Position numbers and translations under genes: made by a program. Of a stretch of DNA of 64,000 bases, positions 42,101 through 51,735 are shown one piece after another (position 1 is the stretch's first letter; the number at the start of each line of letters is the position of its first letter). The DNA lies in NCBI GenBank assembly GCA_949987705.1, contig OX465286.1, positions 13,001,092-13,065,091 of the forward strand, in the 5' to 3' direction. Origin of the DNA: Thereva unica (Eukaryota > Arthropoda > Insecta > Diptera > Therevidae). The notes beneath the pieces were generated by a model, which was not told where the DNA came from, ran no database searches, and saw only the letters and a list, made by a program, of their open reading frames with translations.

Positions 42101-45100
42101 TTGGAATACAGGGATTATTCCAATGCAGATCTTCAGTTAATGTTATGCCTAGGATATTGAGAGATGGTTCAGCCATCAGTTCTAGTCTAATGGGAGGAAT
42201 TGAGGAGCGCGTTTTTATAGAGAAGACACAGAATTTTGTTTTCCGTGCGTTGAATTCGATTTGATTGTTGTGGCCCCAATCTAGAATCAGATTTATATCC
42301 CTGTTGATTGAAGTGGACATAAGTTCACGATCAAGCAGACAAGGTCTGGCACGTGCTTGTCTTGCTTTATCGAAGCTATACGAGTAACGCAAAGTACTGT
42401 CATCAGTAAAGCTGTGAAGTGAGTTGGATGGGATTGAGAGCAGGTCATTTATAAATACTAGGAAGAGAGCTGGTGATAGAATTGAGCCCTGAGGAACGCC
42501 TGCAGAGATGAAGTGGGGATTAGATTCGACGCCGTCCAATACTATCTTGATTAGACGGTCGGAAAGGAAACTCTCAATCCAATTCTTTAGAAGAAAGTCA
42601 ATGCCAATAGCTTGGAGTTTACTCAATAGAGCAGGGTGCTATACTCTATCAAAGGCCTTGGAGATATCGAGAGCAACCAGGCCGGATTCACCAAAGCGAT
42701 GAATGATTTGGTAGAGGTGCTCAGTTAGGCATACAAGGAGGTCGCCAGTAGATCTTGTCGATCTAAAGCCGTACTGCTTGTCATCAATATTTGGTTGCGT
42801 TCAAGATATTCCATAAGCTTTCTGTTTATTATTGTCTCCATGATTTTGCAGAGAATAGAAGTGATTGCCATTGGGCGGTAGTTAGAGGGGTCACTGGAAT
42901 CACTTTTTTCGGTATAGGTTGAACATGGGCCAGTTTCCAGGAGTCAAGGAAAACGACGGAGAAGTAAAGAAGGGCGGAGAGTTTGCTGAGGTTTAGCCAA
43001 AGGTGAAGCACATGGGCCAGTGGATTCATTGGAATCGGGCTCCTTGAGGCACTTGTACACTTCACGAGTTCTGAAGAAACCTCTGCCCATTGAGTGAGCA
43101 GAACCCTCTACAATGGGGGGTATATAGACTAACCTCCACCCGCGTGCGCATGCAAGACCATTTCCAAGGATGTGTGTGTGTGTGTGACAGCGGGGATGAT
43201 CGCCATTGTACATGCTGGTGAGAAAAGGCATGCTCTCTATGGTTCAGAATATGTTCGAGGGGAGCCAAATATAGTGTGGCGGCGGATGAAGCACACTGCA
43301 AGTCTATAAAAGAATGACAATGGAAGTGGGACAAGCCAGTTAAGGGTCAGTAACCCAAAAATGTATCCCAAACGTGAAGAGATGGGTGTCTAAGGAAGTC
43401 TGAGCTTAGGTGTTACCAGCATCAGAAAATGGACAGAGGTATTCTCAGCTATTATTAAACAGCAGATTCCGTAGGATTCTGATTAATAGATTCTTATCTT
43501 TTAAAGCATCCGGCAAAAGCAGCACACTATCAGTCATGCTGCAGAATCTACCCGAGATATCATGGCGGTGTTCCGTAATATCACACAGTAGAGAAAGAAT
43601 AAATTCAGCGTTTACGATGTGATTAACATAAACGTGAAAGTGTTACAACTTGAAGCTGTTGCAGCCTCCAATCTTAAATTTTTGTATGAAGAGGTCGATT
43701 GAAACAACTTGCGTGCTACCACCCGTGGGTTATATGTATTTCGGAATACAGCCTGGTGGTAATATAAAAAGCAGAGGAGCATGAGAAGCCTGGGACTACG
43801 TGAAGGCACAAGCACGTGGTAGAATATATTTTGGTGGTTGACATACACCCTGACACTGTCGTCAAGAACTTTTAAATGGCATTAAAGACAGAAATGGCAT
43901 TTTAAATGCCAAGAAAAGAAGCCAGGAAAGCCGCAGGCAACGTGGATGACGCACATAGGCATTCACATTCAGGCCCATGAGAACGCTATGACTACGAGAA
44001 GAGACAGCACGTGGGAGCAAATATTCAGATAATTTTAAGACACATACTGAGATATCAAGAACATTTTAAAAAAAACAGTGCTGCACCTACCAAAGAAATA
44101 AAATTTTATCCTGATTACACAATCTCACAGCCCACAAACTTACACGCAAGGGCGAATGTGGCCACTTAAGGATGTAAATGCCCGCCAAGAGAGTATGATA
44201 TATGTACACTCCGGAGCACTTGATTAGCCCCACTTGAAATTTGGCCGGATCTATGTGTAGTGACTGTATGTGTATGGTATTTGTTTCCCCTTTATTTTCT
44301 GTTCCGACATGCTGTCTGATAGCTAAGAATTCAATTTCTAACGGGTGCTCCGGAGTGTATATTACAATCCCTATCAACTGACTTTGATAAAAGACATACT
44401 CCACACCTACCAAAGAAGAATACTCCGAATCGGCGAAATCAGCACCGCGAAAGCATGGCGCTAATTAACTAAGATTTGTTGGATAATTCTTTTTATAGCG
44501 AACCTCGAATGCCTTGGCGGATAGTTTTCCTCCGTTTACTTCGTGGTGGCCAATCTCTAGAACGGCGGAGATTAAGTGTTACCCTTAATTAGGGCTGCCA
44601 TCATCTAAATTGCGCCGAGCCCGGACAAAAACTAAAAACAAATCCCGGACATTTGGGTGAAATAGAGTTGGACGGATTTAAAAAAAATCACTAAAAATAA
44701 CTATATATTCGGCTACCAGCAAAGGGCTAGCAACGCGTTCTGACATTAAGTTCTTGCTATGAAACCTACGGCACAACTTCGAACAGGACAGAAACTTGGG
44801 AAACTTAGGGCAAAGTTATCTACAATGGCCCATTTTACACGATGAAACACGAAACGAAGCAAAGTTTCCTGCAATCGCCGATTCCTTTTTGGAGTTTCCT
44901 CAAAAATTTCATCGGTGTCTACACGGGTAAACTTTTATAGCAAATAATATCTCAAAATTTATTGCCCCAAGCTTGCAGAAAACTTTTTGTTTCGTGTTTC
45001 ATCGTGTAAAATGGGCCAATAAAAACAAGAAGAGAAAACGAAGAAAGGCAATAAATGTGCTAGAATTAAAAGAAGAGCAAATTAGGGGGATGAATATGGG

Positions 45101-48100
45101 AACCTGGGCTGGGCGTAAGAGTGAACAAACTTAACAATGTAATGGCTCAAGCGACAGTGATGAAAAACAGTACAAGCCAAATGAGTAGTGCTGAGCAGAC
45201 ATAGAACAATAAATTCTGAAGAGGACTATAAAAGCACAAACAAAGCAATACAGGCAGTATTGGGAAGAAGAAATGAGGAAAATAGAAGAATCAGCAAACT
45301 CACGAGCGACGCAAGAAATTTTTACGAAAAGGTGCTGAAAGTGTAAAAATGGAGATGTACTAAGTAGTAAGAAGATGGGCAGAGTATTTCGATGAAATGC
45401 TATTAATGAACTCATGGCGTAAGCACCCGGAATGTACAAAACATAAACGAGACAAGATGAAAATGACATGGCAGTAGCCCCTACATTGGAAGAAATGCGA
45501 CAAGCGGTGCGAGCTTTAAAAATAATATCATCACGGTCTGTCAGCATACACGCGGAACTCATTAAACAAAAGGGATAGGAAACTATTGAAAAACCGCATG
45601 AAATAACACTGAATATCTGCAGACAAAAATAAATAATACCTTATGAATGGGACGAGGGTCGTAGTGTGCTCCGTAGAGAGGGAATACACTATCATGGAGT
45701 AACTACGGAGGAGTAACGCTATTAAATACCGAGTTTATAGCAGAAAAATTAAATCGACTTAACTCAAAATTACGTCAAAATTTCGAATTAGCGTATAAAC
45801 GGGTAGAAATACATTCTTATAAATATTGGCTTAAGCCGAAAAATTTCGGTTTAAGCCATAATTCGATTTACCTCGTTTATAGGGTAAAAAATGTTGGATG
45901 ATCCATAATTCGAATTATTTTTGGAGTAGCTATAAACTAGGTAAAATACAGCATGCAAAGTATTTTCAGGTGTACTCTATAATACAGTGATTCTCAACCA
46001 ATCTGCCACGGCACTTTTGTGTGCCGCCAAATTCTTAAAGTGTGCCGCCAAATTTTAGAAATACAAACAACAAAAATTATTTTGTATGCATTTTTATACA
46101 GAAAATTATTGGAACAGGAACGCAACGGAACAAATATTTGTGCCGCAATCATTATCCGCACTACTCCGCCAACTCAATTATTCTGCCGGGCCGAATCAAT
46201 CATACTGCTATAGCAGCGATCTTTTTTCATAGATTTACTACATAAAAAAGGGGATCAAATTGTATATTCCAACTACAGAGGAGTTACGTTGCTGAATGTA
46301 GCATATAAAATATTTTCGTATATCCTGTATACTCGCTTATTGGACCAGTATAAAAGAGTAACTGAACTTTCCAGACCAATTAATTCAACTCACTAAAACC
46401 TCATTGAGTCGAGCGATAAACAGATTGAGAATACAATGCAATGTGTCGGTGCCTTTTGAAATGAACAGAGGCCTCAGGCAAAGAAACCCCCTATTCTACT
46501 TACTATTTAACATCTTATTAGAAAAAGCGGTCCAGGAGGCACGCATTGAAACCATAGGGACAATTCATAACAAGTATATTCAGCTAATGGCATATGCAGG
46601 TGATATAGTCATCATGCAGGACAATGACTGCAGCAAAGGAAGCCTATGTAGCGTTAGAAAAAGCAGCATAAAAATCTGGACTTATTATCAATGAAAATAA
46701 AATGAAACATATGCGGATCCCTAATAGAAACAGTAGAGCAAGAACAGGACAAAGTATAACAATCGAAAGATATAACACAGAATCCGTAAACGAGTTCACC
46801 TGCGTAGGAACTCAAATCAACAAAGACAACAACATTACGGCGGAAATTAAAAGAAGAATACTGCTAGCGAACAAAACAACGAATAAGCAGGACCATCAAA
46901 TATAAGTTATACAAAACTGTAATAAAACCAGGGTTGATGTACGGATCGGGAGCATGGACGATTACTAGGCATGACGTGCAGGTCCACCGAAGCTGCAAAA
47001 GAAAAATTCTCCGCAGGGTCACAGGCGCAGTAAATGAAGAGTGTGTCTGGAGAAGAAGATACAATCACGAATTTTACCAAATATGTATACAAAGAACCTC
47101 ACTAAACCAAAAGCAGCAAGATCTCACGCCTACGCATGATAGGAAATGTAATGAGAATGTCTGAAGAAGCGCCCCAAAAATCCTGTTCCTCCAAAAACCA
47201 GAAGGAAGAAGGTCATAAGGAAGACCTGGGAAGAGATACAAAGATGACATAGAAATGGACTTACGCACAATTCGGATTATCAACTGGAAGAGTGTGACGC
47301 AGGACCGAGAACGTTGGAAGAAAATTCTTAAGGAACCCAAGGCTCACAGAAGGCTGTAGTGCCAATAATGCTGATGATTATCATTTTTACGACCAAATAT
47401 AAAAGATGTTGTCAAAAATCATCAAGCTCAAATTTCGCATTAAATGTATTCTTATAATTACTTTTTAATTAATCTTCAATGAACATTCTGTTGACATTGT
47501 AGTCATATCTTATTATCATAAACTATTTTACCAGTGTATTATAGCTAAGTAAAATTCTTTTAAACTTATTTTATTGTTAGTGTGCCGCCAAATTTTGAAA
47601 TTGTTAAAAGTGTGCCCCAACAGAAAAAAGGTTGAGAATCACTGCTATAATAGATGCCAACTATAAAAAGAAAGGATACTAGTAGAGTATCAATGTGGTT
47701 TTCGCCCAGGCAGATCTACAACAGACCTGCCATTTGTTCACAGGAAACACTGGAAAAAGCTGTTGAATTTAAGCTCAGCTTCCAGATGTATCCATCGACT
47801 AAAAATATGCTGACCGTAGGAATACCAAACACCTATGATGAAAATTTCGATGAAAATAAATCGGTTTCACATTGAGTCATTTGAAAAATAAAAACTTGGT
47901 TTCCTTGAACGACTATACCTTTATAAGTTCAAATTGAGACTAAACAATTTCTAATTGAGACTAAACAATTTCTAATTGAGACTAAACAATTTCAAATTGA
48001 GACTAAACAATTTCAAATTAAGACTAAACAATTTCAAATTGAGACTAAGCAATTTCAGAATGAGAATTAAAAAATGTTAGTGACAATAAATGTTTTATTC

Positions 48101-49261
48101 GAAGAAACTAAAAGGATTACAAATTATTAATAAGTTAATTAAAAACTCATATCTATCATGTTTATTGCGTCTGGTATAAATTTTTGAATGTGAGCGATAT
48201 TCCGGATGCAACAAAACATGGAACATCAATTTTTGATAAGTTTTCTCGAATAATACTTTCTAGCCGTTATAGACGAAATTCGGTTTGTGTCAAATTTGAT
48301 CTGTTCTCACCAGCGAGGATTTGCGGCATTTCAATACTTAAATCACTTTTGACGCCAGCTTTCAGGCTTGACCAAGTATATTCAATTGCATTGAACATTG
48401 GGCTATATGGACCAAGTCTTAGTAGACCATTATTAAGAAATTCGCCTTCTTGAAAAACCTCCTCAATGGCGGCATGACATGGAGCAATATCAATTCCCAT
48501 TTTGAAATTGTTTAGTCTCAATTTGAAATTGTTTAGTCTCAATTTGAACTTGTAAAGGTATAGATTGTCCTCTTTCGGGGTCGGTGTATTTTGATAATTG
48601 AATTTTAACTGGAACTTTCAAATAAAACGAGAGCTTGCTTGGATGCGGATTACGATTCAATTTTTAATTAACTAATTTGATCGGGTGGGTAACGCCTGAC
48701 ACAAAAAGTGTCCGGACACTTTTTAAAGCCCCTCCCGGACGCCCGCCAAACTAGAACAAATCCGGGGAAACCACAACGGATAGCAGCCCTACCCTTAATA
48801 CTACCACAGTGCGGTGCAATTTATAGTAGCAAACTTAGCTCAAAAATGGAAAAAGGATATGACAGGTTAAGGATGTAATGCAGCGTTGAGTTAATGCAGA
48901 TTATGAATAATAAAATATCCTAGCATTATTAACATATATTAAGAAATTAAATATCTTTCCAAAACTTTCTTTACCTTCACGTGTTGTAAATTCGTTCAAT
49001 CTAGCCTCTTCGCTGCGACAGAACGAGTCGGCTATTATCATTGGTGTAAAAGCAAGCTGTACACCATATTTTCGCACCAATGTCCTAAATTCTAATCTAC
49101 AAATAACAAAACAAAAATTAAATTACAACAAAAATAAAAGCAAAAAAAATATTTGTCCTTTACTTGCTATAACGCACCATTGGAGCACAAACATAAACAT
49201 AGCCGCCGTTGATTTTCTCATCATTAAATAAATTTAATATATCAACTTTTTGCTTTTCCAT
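39157..49261 (-). CDS. tRNA-dihydrouridine synthase, DUS4L type, 3 exons
   Basis: FMN-dependent enzyme that reduces uridines to dihydrouridine in tRNA. Exons: 49164-49261, 48975-49096, 39157-40124. Junctions are GT/AG, phases 2 and 1, total 1188 nt (395 aa). Exon 1 begins MEKQKVDILNLFNDE and ends in VCAPMVRYSK, the DUS N-terminal signature. Exon 2 carries AFTPMIIADSF and ARLNEFTTREG. Exon 3 carries DGVDLNCGCPQKWAIADGYG with the expected catalytic Cys at about 110. It also has TIHGRRPWQ, IPIIFNGDVR and DGVMAARGILSNP. The catalytic domain ends near 320; about 75 further residues have no domain I recognise. Intron 2 is 8.85 kb and packed with transposons, while intron 1 is 67 bp. Confidence 0.92.
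40190..40830 (-). mobile_element. Group B LINE 3' relic in DUS intron 2
   Basis: Minus-strand group B sequence without a usable frame. GTAAGCTTAGTACGGGGTGG near 40215 is the 3' end motif, and GCACTGTGACGCTTGTTTGG near 40390 matches the thumb region of the other copies. It is more diverged and shorter than the copies at 13.3, 20.4, 41.5 and 55.1 kb. Confidence 0.6.
40905..41124. mobile_element. 220-bp MITE with ~60-bp TIRs, ATG duplication
   Basis: The left end GGCCCCTGTGCTAAAAGTCG and the right end CGACTTTCAGCACAGGGGCC are inverted copies. The similarity continues inwards through GAGTCGTGTAATGTGA and GAGTTGAAGAAAGTGAC. ATG flanks both sides (40902-40904 and 41125-41127). The 3-bp duplication and G-rich ends suggest a PIF/Harbinger-type MITE. 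It encodes no protein. Confidence 0.8.
41128..41470. other. Unrecognised insert between MITE and group B LINE
   Basis: An open frame at 41125-41586 (IHSQSALRYLVEMVDWKLNF, AAQRRAPSRHLRFLRGWLD) shows no family resemblance. It partly overlaps the antisense strand of the neighbouring LINE, so I do not treat it as a gene. Confidence 0.3.
41471..43110 (-). mobile_element. Group B LINE, copy 3 (DUS intron 2)
   Basis: The best preserved group B copy. 42829-43231 carries LAKPQQTLRPSLLL and LLYFSVVFLDSWKLAHVQPI. 42093-42626 carries the palm and thumb (VPQGSILSPALFLVFINDLL, LHSFTDDSTLRYSYSFDKAR, LILDWGHNNQIEFNARKTK). 41723-42076 carries the C-terminus ([37 protein letters not shown]). The catalytic motif reads FTDD instead of FADD. 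It is 5' truncated and frameshifted. Confidence 0.82.
43111..43404. other. Short intronic stretch with a (TG)n run
   Basis: No gene or element boundary is seen. A short (TG)n microsatellite occurs near 43171-43186. The stretch separates the group B LINE from the dispersed repeat that follows. Confidence 0.4.
43405..44581. repeat. Dispersed repeat H, copy 1 (probable LINE D 3' tail)
   Basis: GGACAGAGGTATTCTCAGCT...TTAATAGATTCTTATCTTTT at 43425 recurs at 50000, and GCAGGCAACGTGGATGACG recurs near 43938 and 50523. In both places the repeat leads into the same ACACCTACCAA.GAAGAATA sequence (44402 and 52452). In the second copy, that is the 3' side of the group D LINE. I therefore infer that H is the 3' untranslated part of LINE D, and that this copy is 5' truncated. 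Confidence 0.6.
44207..44357. mobile_element. 151-bp MITE flanked by TA
   Basis: TIRs CACTCCGGAGCAC and GTGCTCCGGAGTG bound 151 bp, with TA on both sides. In repeat H copy 2 (around 50770-50785) the same site reads ATATGTATATCATAATCCC without the insert, so an empty site is present in this window. TA duplication suggests Tc1/mariner-type mobilisation. Confidence 0.8.
44829..45017. mobile_element. 189-bp MITE with AAT duplication
   Basis: TIRs begin GGCCCATTTTACACGATGAA on the left, and the right end is TTCATCGTGTAAAATGGGCC, perfect over at least 20 bp and recognisable further in (CACGAAAC). AAT flanks both sides (44826-44828 and 45018-45020). A 3-bp duplication suggests PIF/Harbinger type. 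It is nested in the composite hAT element. Confidence 0.82.
45021..45726 (+). mobile_element. Group E LINE, first part (interrupted)
   Basis: Plus-strand remnants: SANSRATQEIFTK, APTLEEMRQAVRALK and HAELIKQKG (pre-RT block), then YEWDEGRSVL near 45645 and GVTLLNT at the end. Numerous frameshifts. The sequence is broken at 45726 by a foldback and at 45984 by a hAT element. It resumes at 47653 with YQCGFRPGRSTTDLPF-like sequence (47690-47760). Confidence 0.6.
45727..45943. mobile_element. 217-bp foldback inserted in LINE E
   Basis: The ends TACCGAGTTTATAGC and (reverse complement) TACCTAGTTTATAGC match at 14 of 15 positions, flanked by AAA on both sides. An internal inverted pair GGCTTAAGCCGAAAAATTTC / GGTTTAAGCC lies in the middle. 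Removing it joins ATTAAA to TACAGCATGC, consistent with LINE E coding sequence. Confidence 0.65.
45985..47644. mobile_element. hAT-like element with perfect 15-bp TIRs
   Basis: CAGTGATTCTCAACC at the left and GGTTGAGAATCACTG at the right are exact inverted copies. CTATAATA flanks both sides (45977-45984 and 47645-47652), a perfect 8-bp duplication. Subterminal GTGTGCCGCCAAATT repeats occur at both ends (46019, 46040 and 47580). The interior is largely a second copy of the group E LINE, so the hAT itself is a short non-autonomous element. Confidence 0.9.
46230..47370 (+). mobile_element. Group E LINE copy nested inside the hAT element
   Basis: Plus-strand remnants: KKGDQIVYSNYRGVTLLNVA (46245-46310), then 46404-46694 with NRGLRQRNPLFYLLFNILLE and YIQLMAYAGDIVIMQDND. 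The catalytic YADD is YAGD, so the polymerase is dead. 46702-46905 carries the thumb (SVNEFTCVGTQINKDNNITA). After frameshifts it ends in a QDRERWKKILKEPKAHRRL-stop tail. It is 5' truncated. Confidence 0.75.
47653..47913 (+). mobile_element. Group E LINE, continuation after the hAT insertion
   Basis: Continues the element cut at 45984. Plus-strand frames read VEYQCGFRPGRSTTDLPF-like sequence (47685-47740) and then ETLEKAVEFKLSFQMY. This is the RT block that normally follows the NYRGVTLLN motif, which is present at the end of the first part (about 45705-45726). Confidence 0.6.
47916..48560. mobile_element. Tc1/mariner-like remnant with subterminal repeats
   Basis: The left end TACCTTTATAAGTTCAAATT and the right end (reverse complement) TACCTTTACAAGTTCAAATT are near-identical, with TA outside each. 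Inside the left end, a 22-bp unit containing GAGACTAAACAATTTC repeats about five times (47936-48055). Two inverted units lie at the right end (48500-48545). The minus strand at 48267-48542 encodes GPYSPMFNAIEYTWSSLKAG, the C-terminal catalytic (Glu) block of Tc1/mariner/IS630-type DDE transposases. The rest of the transposase is gone. Confidence 0.8.
48792..48974 (-). mobile_element. Group B LINE 3' relic and end of DUS intron 2
   Basis: GGTGCAATTTATAGTAGCAA near 48815 matches the 3' end motif of group B copies in the minus orientation. The remaining ~80 bp are AT-rich intron up to the donor at 48974. Confidence 0.5.
48975..49261 (-). CDS. DUS4L-type gene exons 1-2
   Basis: These two short exons (49164-49261 and 48975-49096) are easy to miss because the rest of the gene lies about 9 kb away. 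The start ATG at 49261 is followed by NGGYVYVCAPMVRYS. The split Lys codon leads into LEFRTLVRKYGVQLAFTPM. Exon 2 ends CGTGAAG before GTAAAG, and the next residue (Asp) is completed at 40124. Confidence 0.9.
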
Positions 49262-49984
49262 TATTTACATATATATTAACTGAATTAAAATGTTAAAAAT
49301 TATAATTATTTAACAATAAATTATGATTTAAAATTAATTAAAAAACAAAAACATTTACAAGTTTCGAAGATGGTGTAAGGTTATGGTAAATTAATTTTAT
49401 TATGCCTTGCATTTAAAAATTCGTATTTATTGTAATTATTTATGAAATGGAAAAGATTGCTTGATTTTATTAAATTTATAAAACATAACATTTTTATCGT
49501 TCGGATTTAATAAAATGCGATTATATTTTCGGGTTATGTTATTTTAGTTGTGTATATTCTGTTTTGACAGTTTTGAGATGGGGGGAATGTCAGAAAAGAG
49601 TCACATCAGAGCCATCTAGGTTTCAAAAACAAAAATAAATAAAAAATAAAATGCACGAGAAATGATTCAAAGTAAATCCGGTTAATTTAAGAATTTTTTA
49701 AATTAATATATCATAAAAAATCAGTTTAATTAAAAATAATAAGACAAGCTATTATTAAGAAGTTTATGTTAATAATGAATATGCATAATATCGATGCTAC
49801 CAAAACTTGTTTATAGATGGCCGGGGAAAAGGGGGGTTTCTTTTAATGACAATAAAAAAACAAAAACATAATGGATGAAATAAATCGAGAAAAATAAAAT
49901 GTTTTAGAAAATTTAAATATATGTATTGCCAAGTTTTATAGATGCAATTTAGATTAATAATAACTCTCAAGAAAGTTGGAAATT
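49262..49984 (-). other. DUS gene 5' flank, AT-rich
   Basis: AT-rich sequence upstream of the DUS4L-type gene's start codon, presumed leader and promoter by position only. No coding region, inverted-repeat element or LINE motif is visible. Confidence 0.4.
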
Positions 49985-50831
49985 AAGTCAAAGCATCAGG
50001 AAATGAACAGAGGTATTCTCAGCTATTATTAAGCAGAAGATTTTGTAGGATTCTGATTAATAGATTCTTATCTTTTAAAGCATCCGGCCAAAGCAGCACA
50101 CTATCAGTCTCAGTATATCACCCAGTATATTGTACAGTAGAGAAAAGGGTAAATTCAAGCGTTTACGATGTGATTAACATCACCACACGTGAAAGTGTTA
50201 CAAATTGAACCTGTTCCAGCCTCCAATCTCTTATATTTTTGTGATTAGCACACCGTTTCACACAAGTAAAATACTACATCAATTAATGCCTTGCCCTGTA
50301 TACTGGGTTATATGTATTTCGGAACACAGCCCATGCCTTGTGGTCATAACAAAAGTTGAGGGACATGAGAAGCCTGGGACTACGTCAGGGCACAAGCACG
50401 TGTTAGAATATATTTTAATGGTTAACATACACGCTGAGACTGTCGTCAAGAACTTGGAAATGGCATTGACGGCAGAAATGGCATTTAAAATTGAAATACA
50501 AAGGAAAGAAGCCAGAAAAGGCGCAGGCAACGTGGATGACGTACATACATATGCCAATCAGGGGCATGAGAACGCTATGATTACGGGAAGAGACAGCACG
50601 AGGGAGCAAATATTCAGATGATTTTAAGACACATACTGAGATATCAAGAACATTTAAACAAAACAGCGCTGAAGAATATCAAAGAAAAACAATGTATCTT
50701 GATTAAAGGCCAGGCCACAAACTTACACCAATTTAAGTTAACTTAAAGATGGAAGTGTCCGCCAAGAGCGCCTGATATATGTATATCATAATCCCTATCA
50801 ACTGACCTTGATAAAAGACACAGTCCACAAC
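49985..50831. repeat. Dispersed repeat H, copy 2
   Basis: Second copy of the repeat at 43405-44410, in the same orientation. It includes GAGGTATTCTCAGCTATTAT, GCAGGCAACGTGGATGACG and CCCTATCAACTGACCTTGAT. It lacks the MITE found in copy 1 at 44207-44357. It ends at 50831, where a MITE and then a group C LINE interrupt it. The matching sequence resumes at about 52452. Confidence 0.65.
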
Positions 50832-50834
50832 TTA

Positions 50835-51074
50835 GGGCCTTTTCGTAAACGCATACGTATGCTTTGCAACGATGCAACAAGTTCGTAAACGCAGATGATC
50901 CAAAGTCATTCGTTCGAAAACGTACAAGATTCAAGCTTGTTGCGCAACAGTCAATGCAACAGCGCAGCCAATTTCGAATGTATGCATACGTATGCGAAAA
51001 GAAGTTTGCGCTGCTTTGTTGCCGATGCGTTGTTGCTCAGTTGCCCTGTTGCTTTGATGTTTACGAAAAGGCAC
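50835..51074. mobile_element. 240-bp GGGCCTTTTCG-type MITE, TTA duplication
   Basis: The left end GGGCCTTTTCGTAAACGCAT and the right end GTTTACGAAAAGGCAC are inverted apart from one substitution. TTA flanks both sides (50832-50834 and 51075-51077). Internal CATACGTATG and TGCAACA motifs recur. Related elements lie at 51736-51844 and 57214-57617. Confidence 0.8.
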
Positions 51075-51735
51075 TTACTTAATGCTCCTGTAATCCCTCA
51101 TGGGACATAGGGCTGAAACAGTTGCCCTTCAGCGAATTCTGTTTTGCGCGACAGCTCTGACCAGGATCTCCCAGTTGTTGCGGCCGCTGCTAGTAGGGTT
51201 CTCCTCCACGTTCTTCTAGGTCGTCTATCCTTTCTTGGCCGGCACGGTAGCCATAGTTCTTCGATTGAAATTCTATCTTGCCAGCAGATTTTTAGGATAC
51301 GACGTAGGCATCTGTTGATGAAAACTTATAGGCGACCTGTGATGAATTGGTTTCGCAACCGTACAAAAGAACTGCCTTAACGTTGGGGTTGATCCGCCGC
51401 AATTTGGTGTTAGTTGAGATCTCCGTTGGCTTTATTTGTTCTCGTCTCTAGTCTTCTGCACCGCCATTTTCGGTAATACATAATACTACCGAGGTAGCAG
51501 AATTTACCAGTTCCACGTCACGGTTATTCAGCGCTGTCCGTTCAATGGTGTTTGCATTTATCCGCATTTCTTTTGTTTTAGTCGGATTTAGCCTTAAGCC
51601 TACTGGACTACTTTCTGTTGTCAAATTGTTTAGCTTTTGAGGTCCTGGTGTCTGTAGGCCAGCCAACAGATATCATCCGCGTTGTTGAGATCCTTAAGGC
51701 GGTCTAGCAATCCCCATTGTATGCCGCCTATCTTA

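Larger units (their letters stand above)
44590..48791. mobile_element. 4.2-kb composite hAT-like element in DUS intron 2
   Basis: CCCTTAAT occurs at 44582-44589 and 48792-48799, a perfect 8-bp duplication. The ends read TAGGGCTGCCATC on the left and TAGGGCTGCTATC on the right (reverse complement), in the TAGGG style of hAT elements. Both subterminal zones contain CCCGGAC/GTCCGG motifs. No hAT transposase is visible inside. The interior instead holds a Harbinger-like MITE, a group E LINE, a foldback, a second hAT element and a Tc1/mariner-like remnant. The element landed in the 3' end of a group B LINE relic. Confidence 0.8.
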
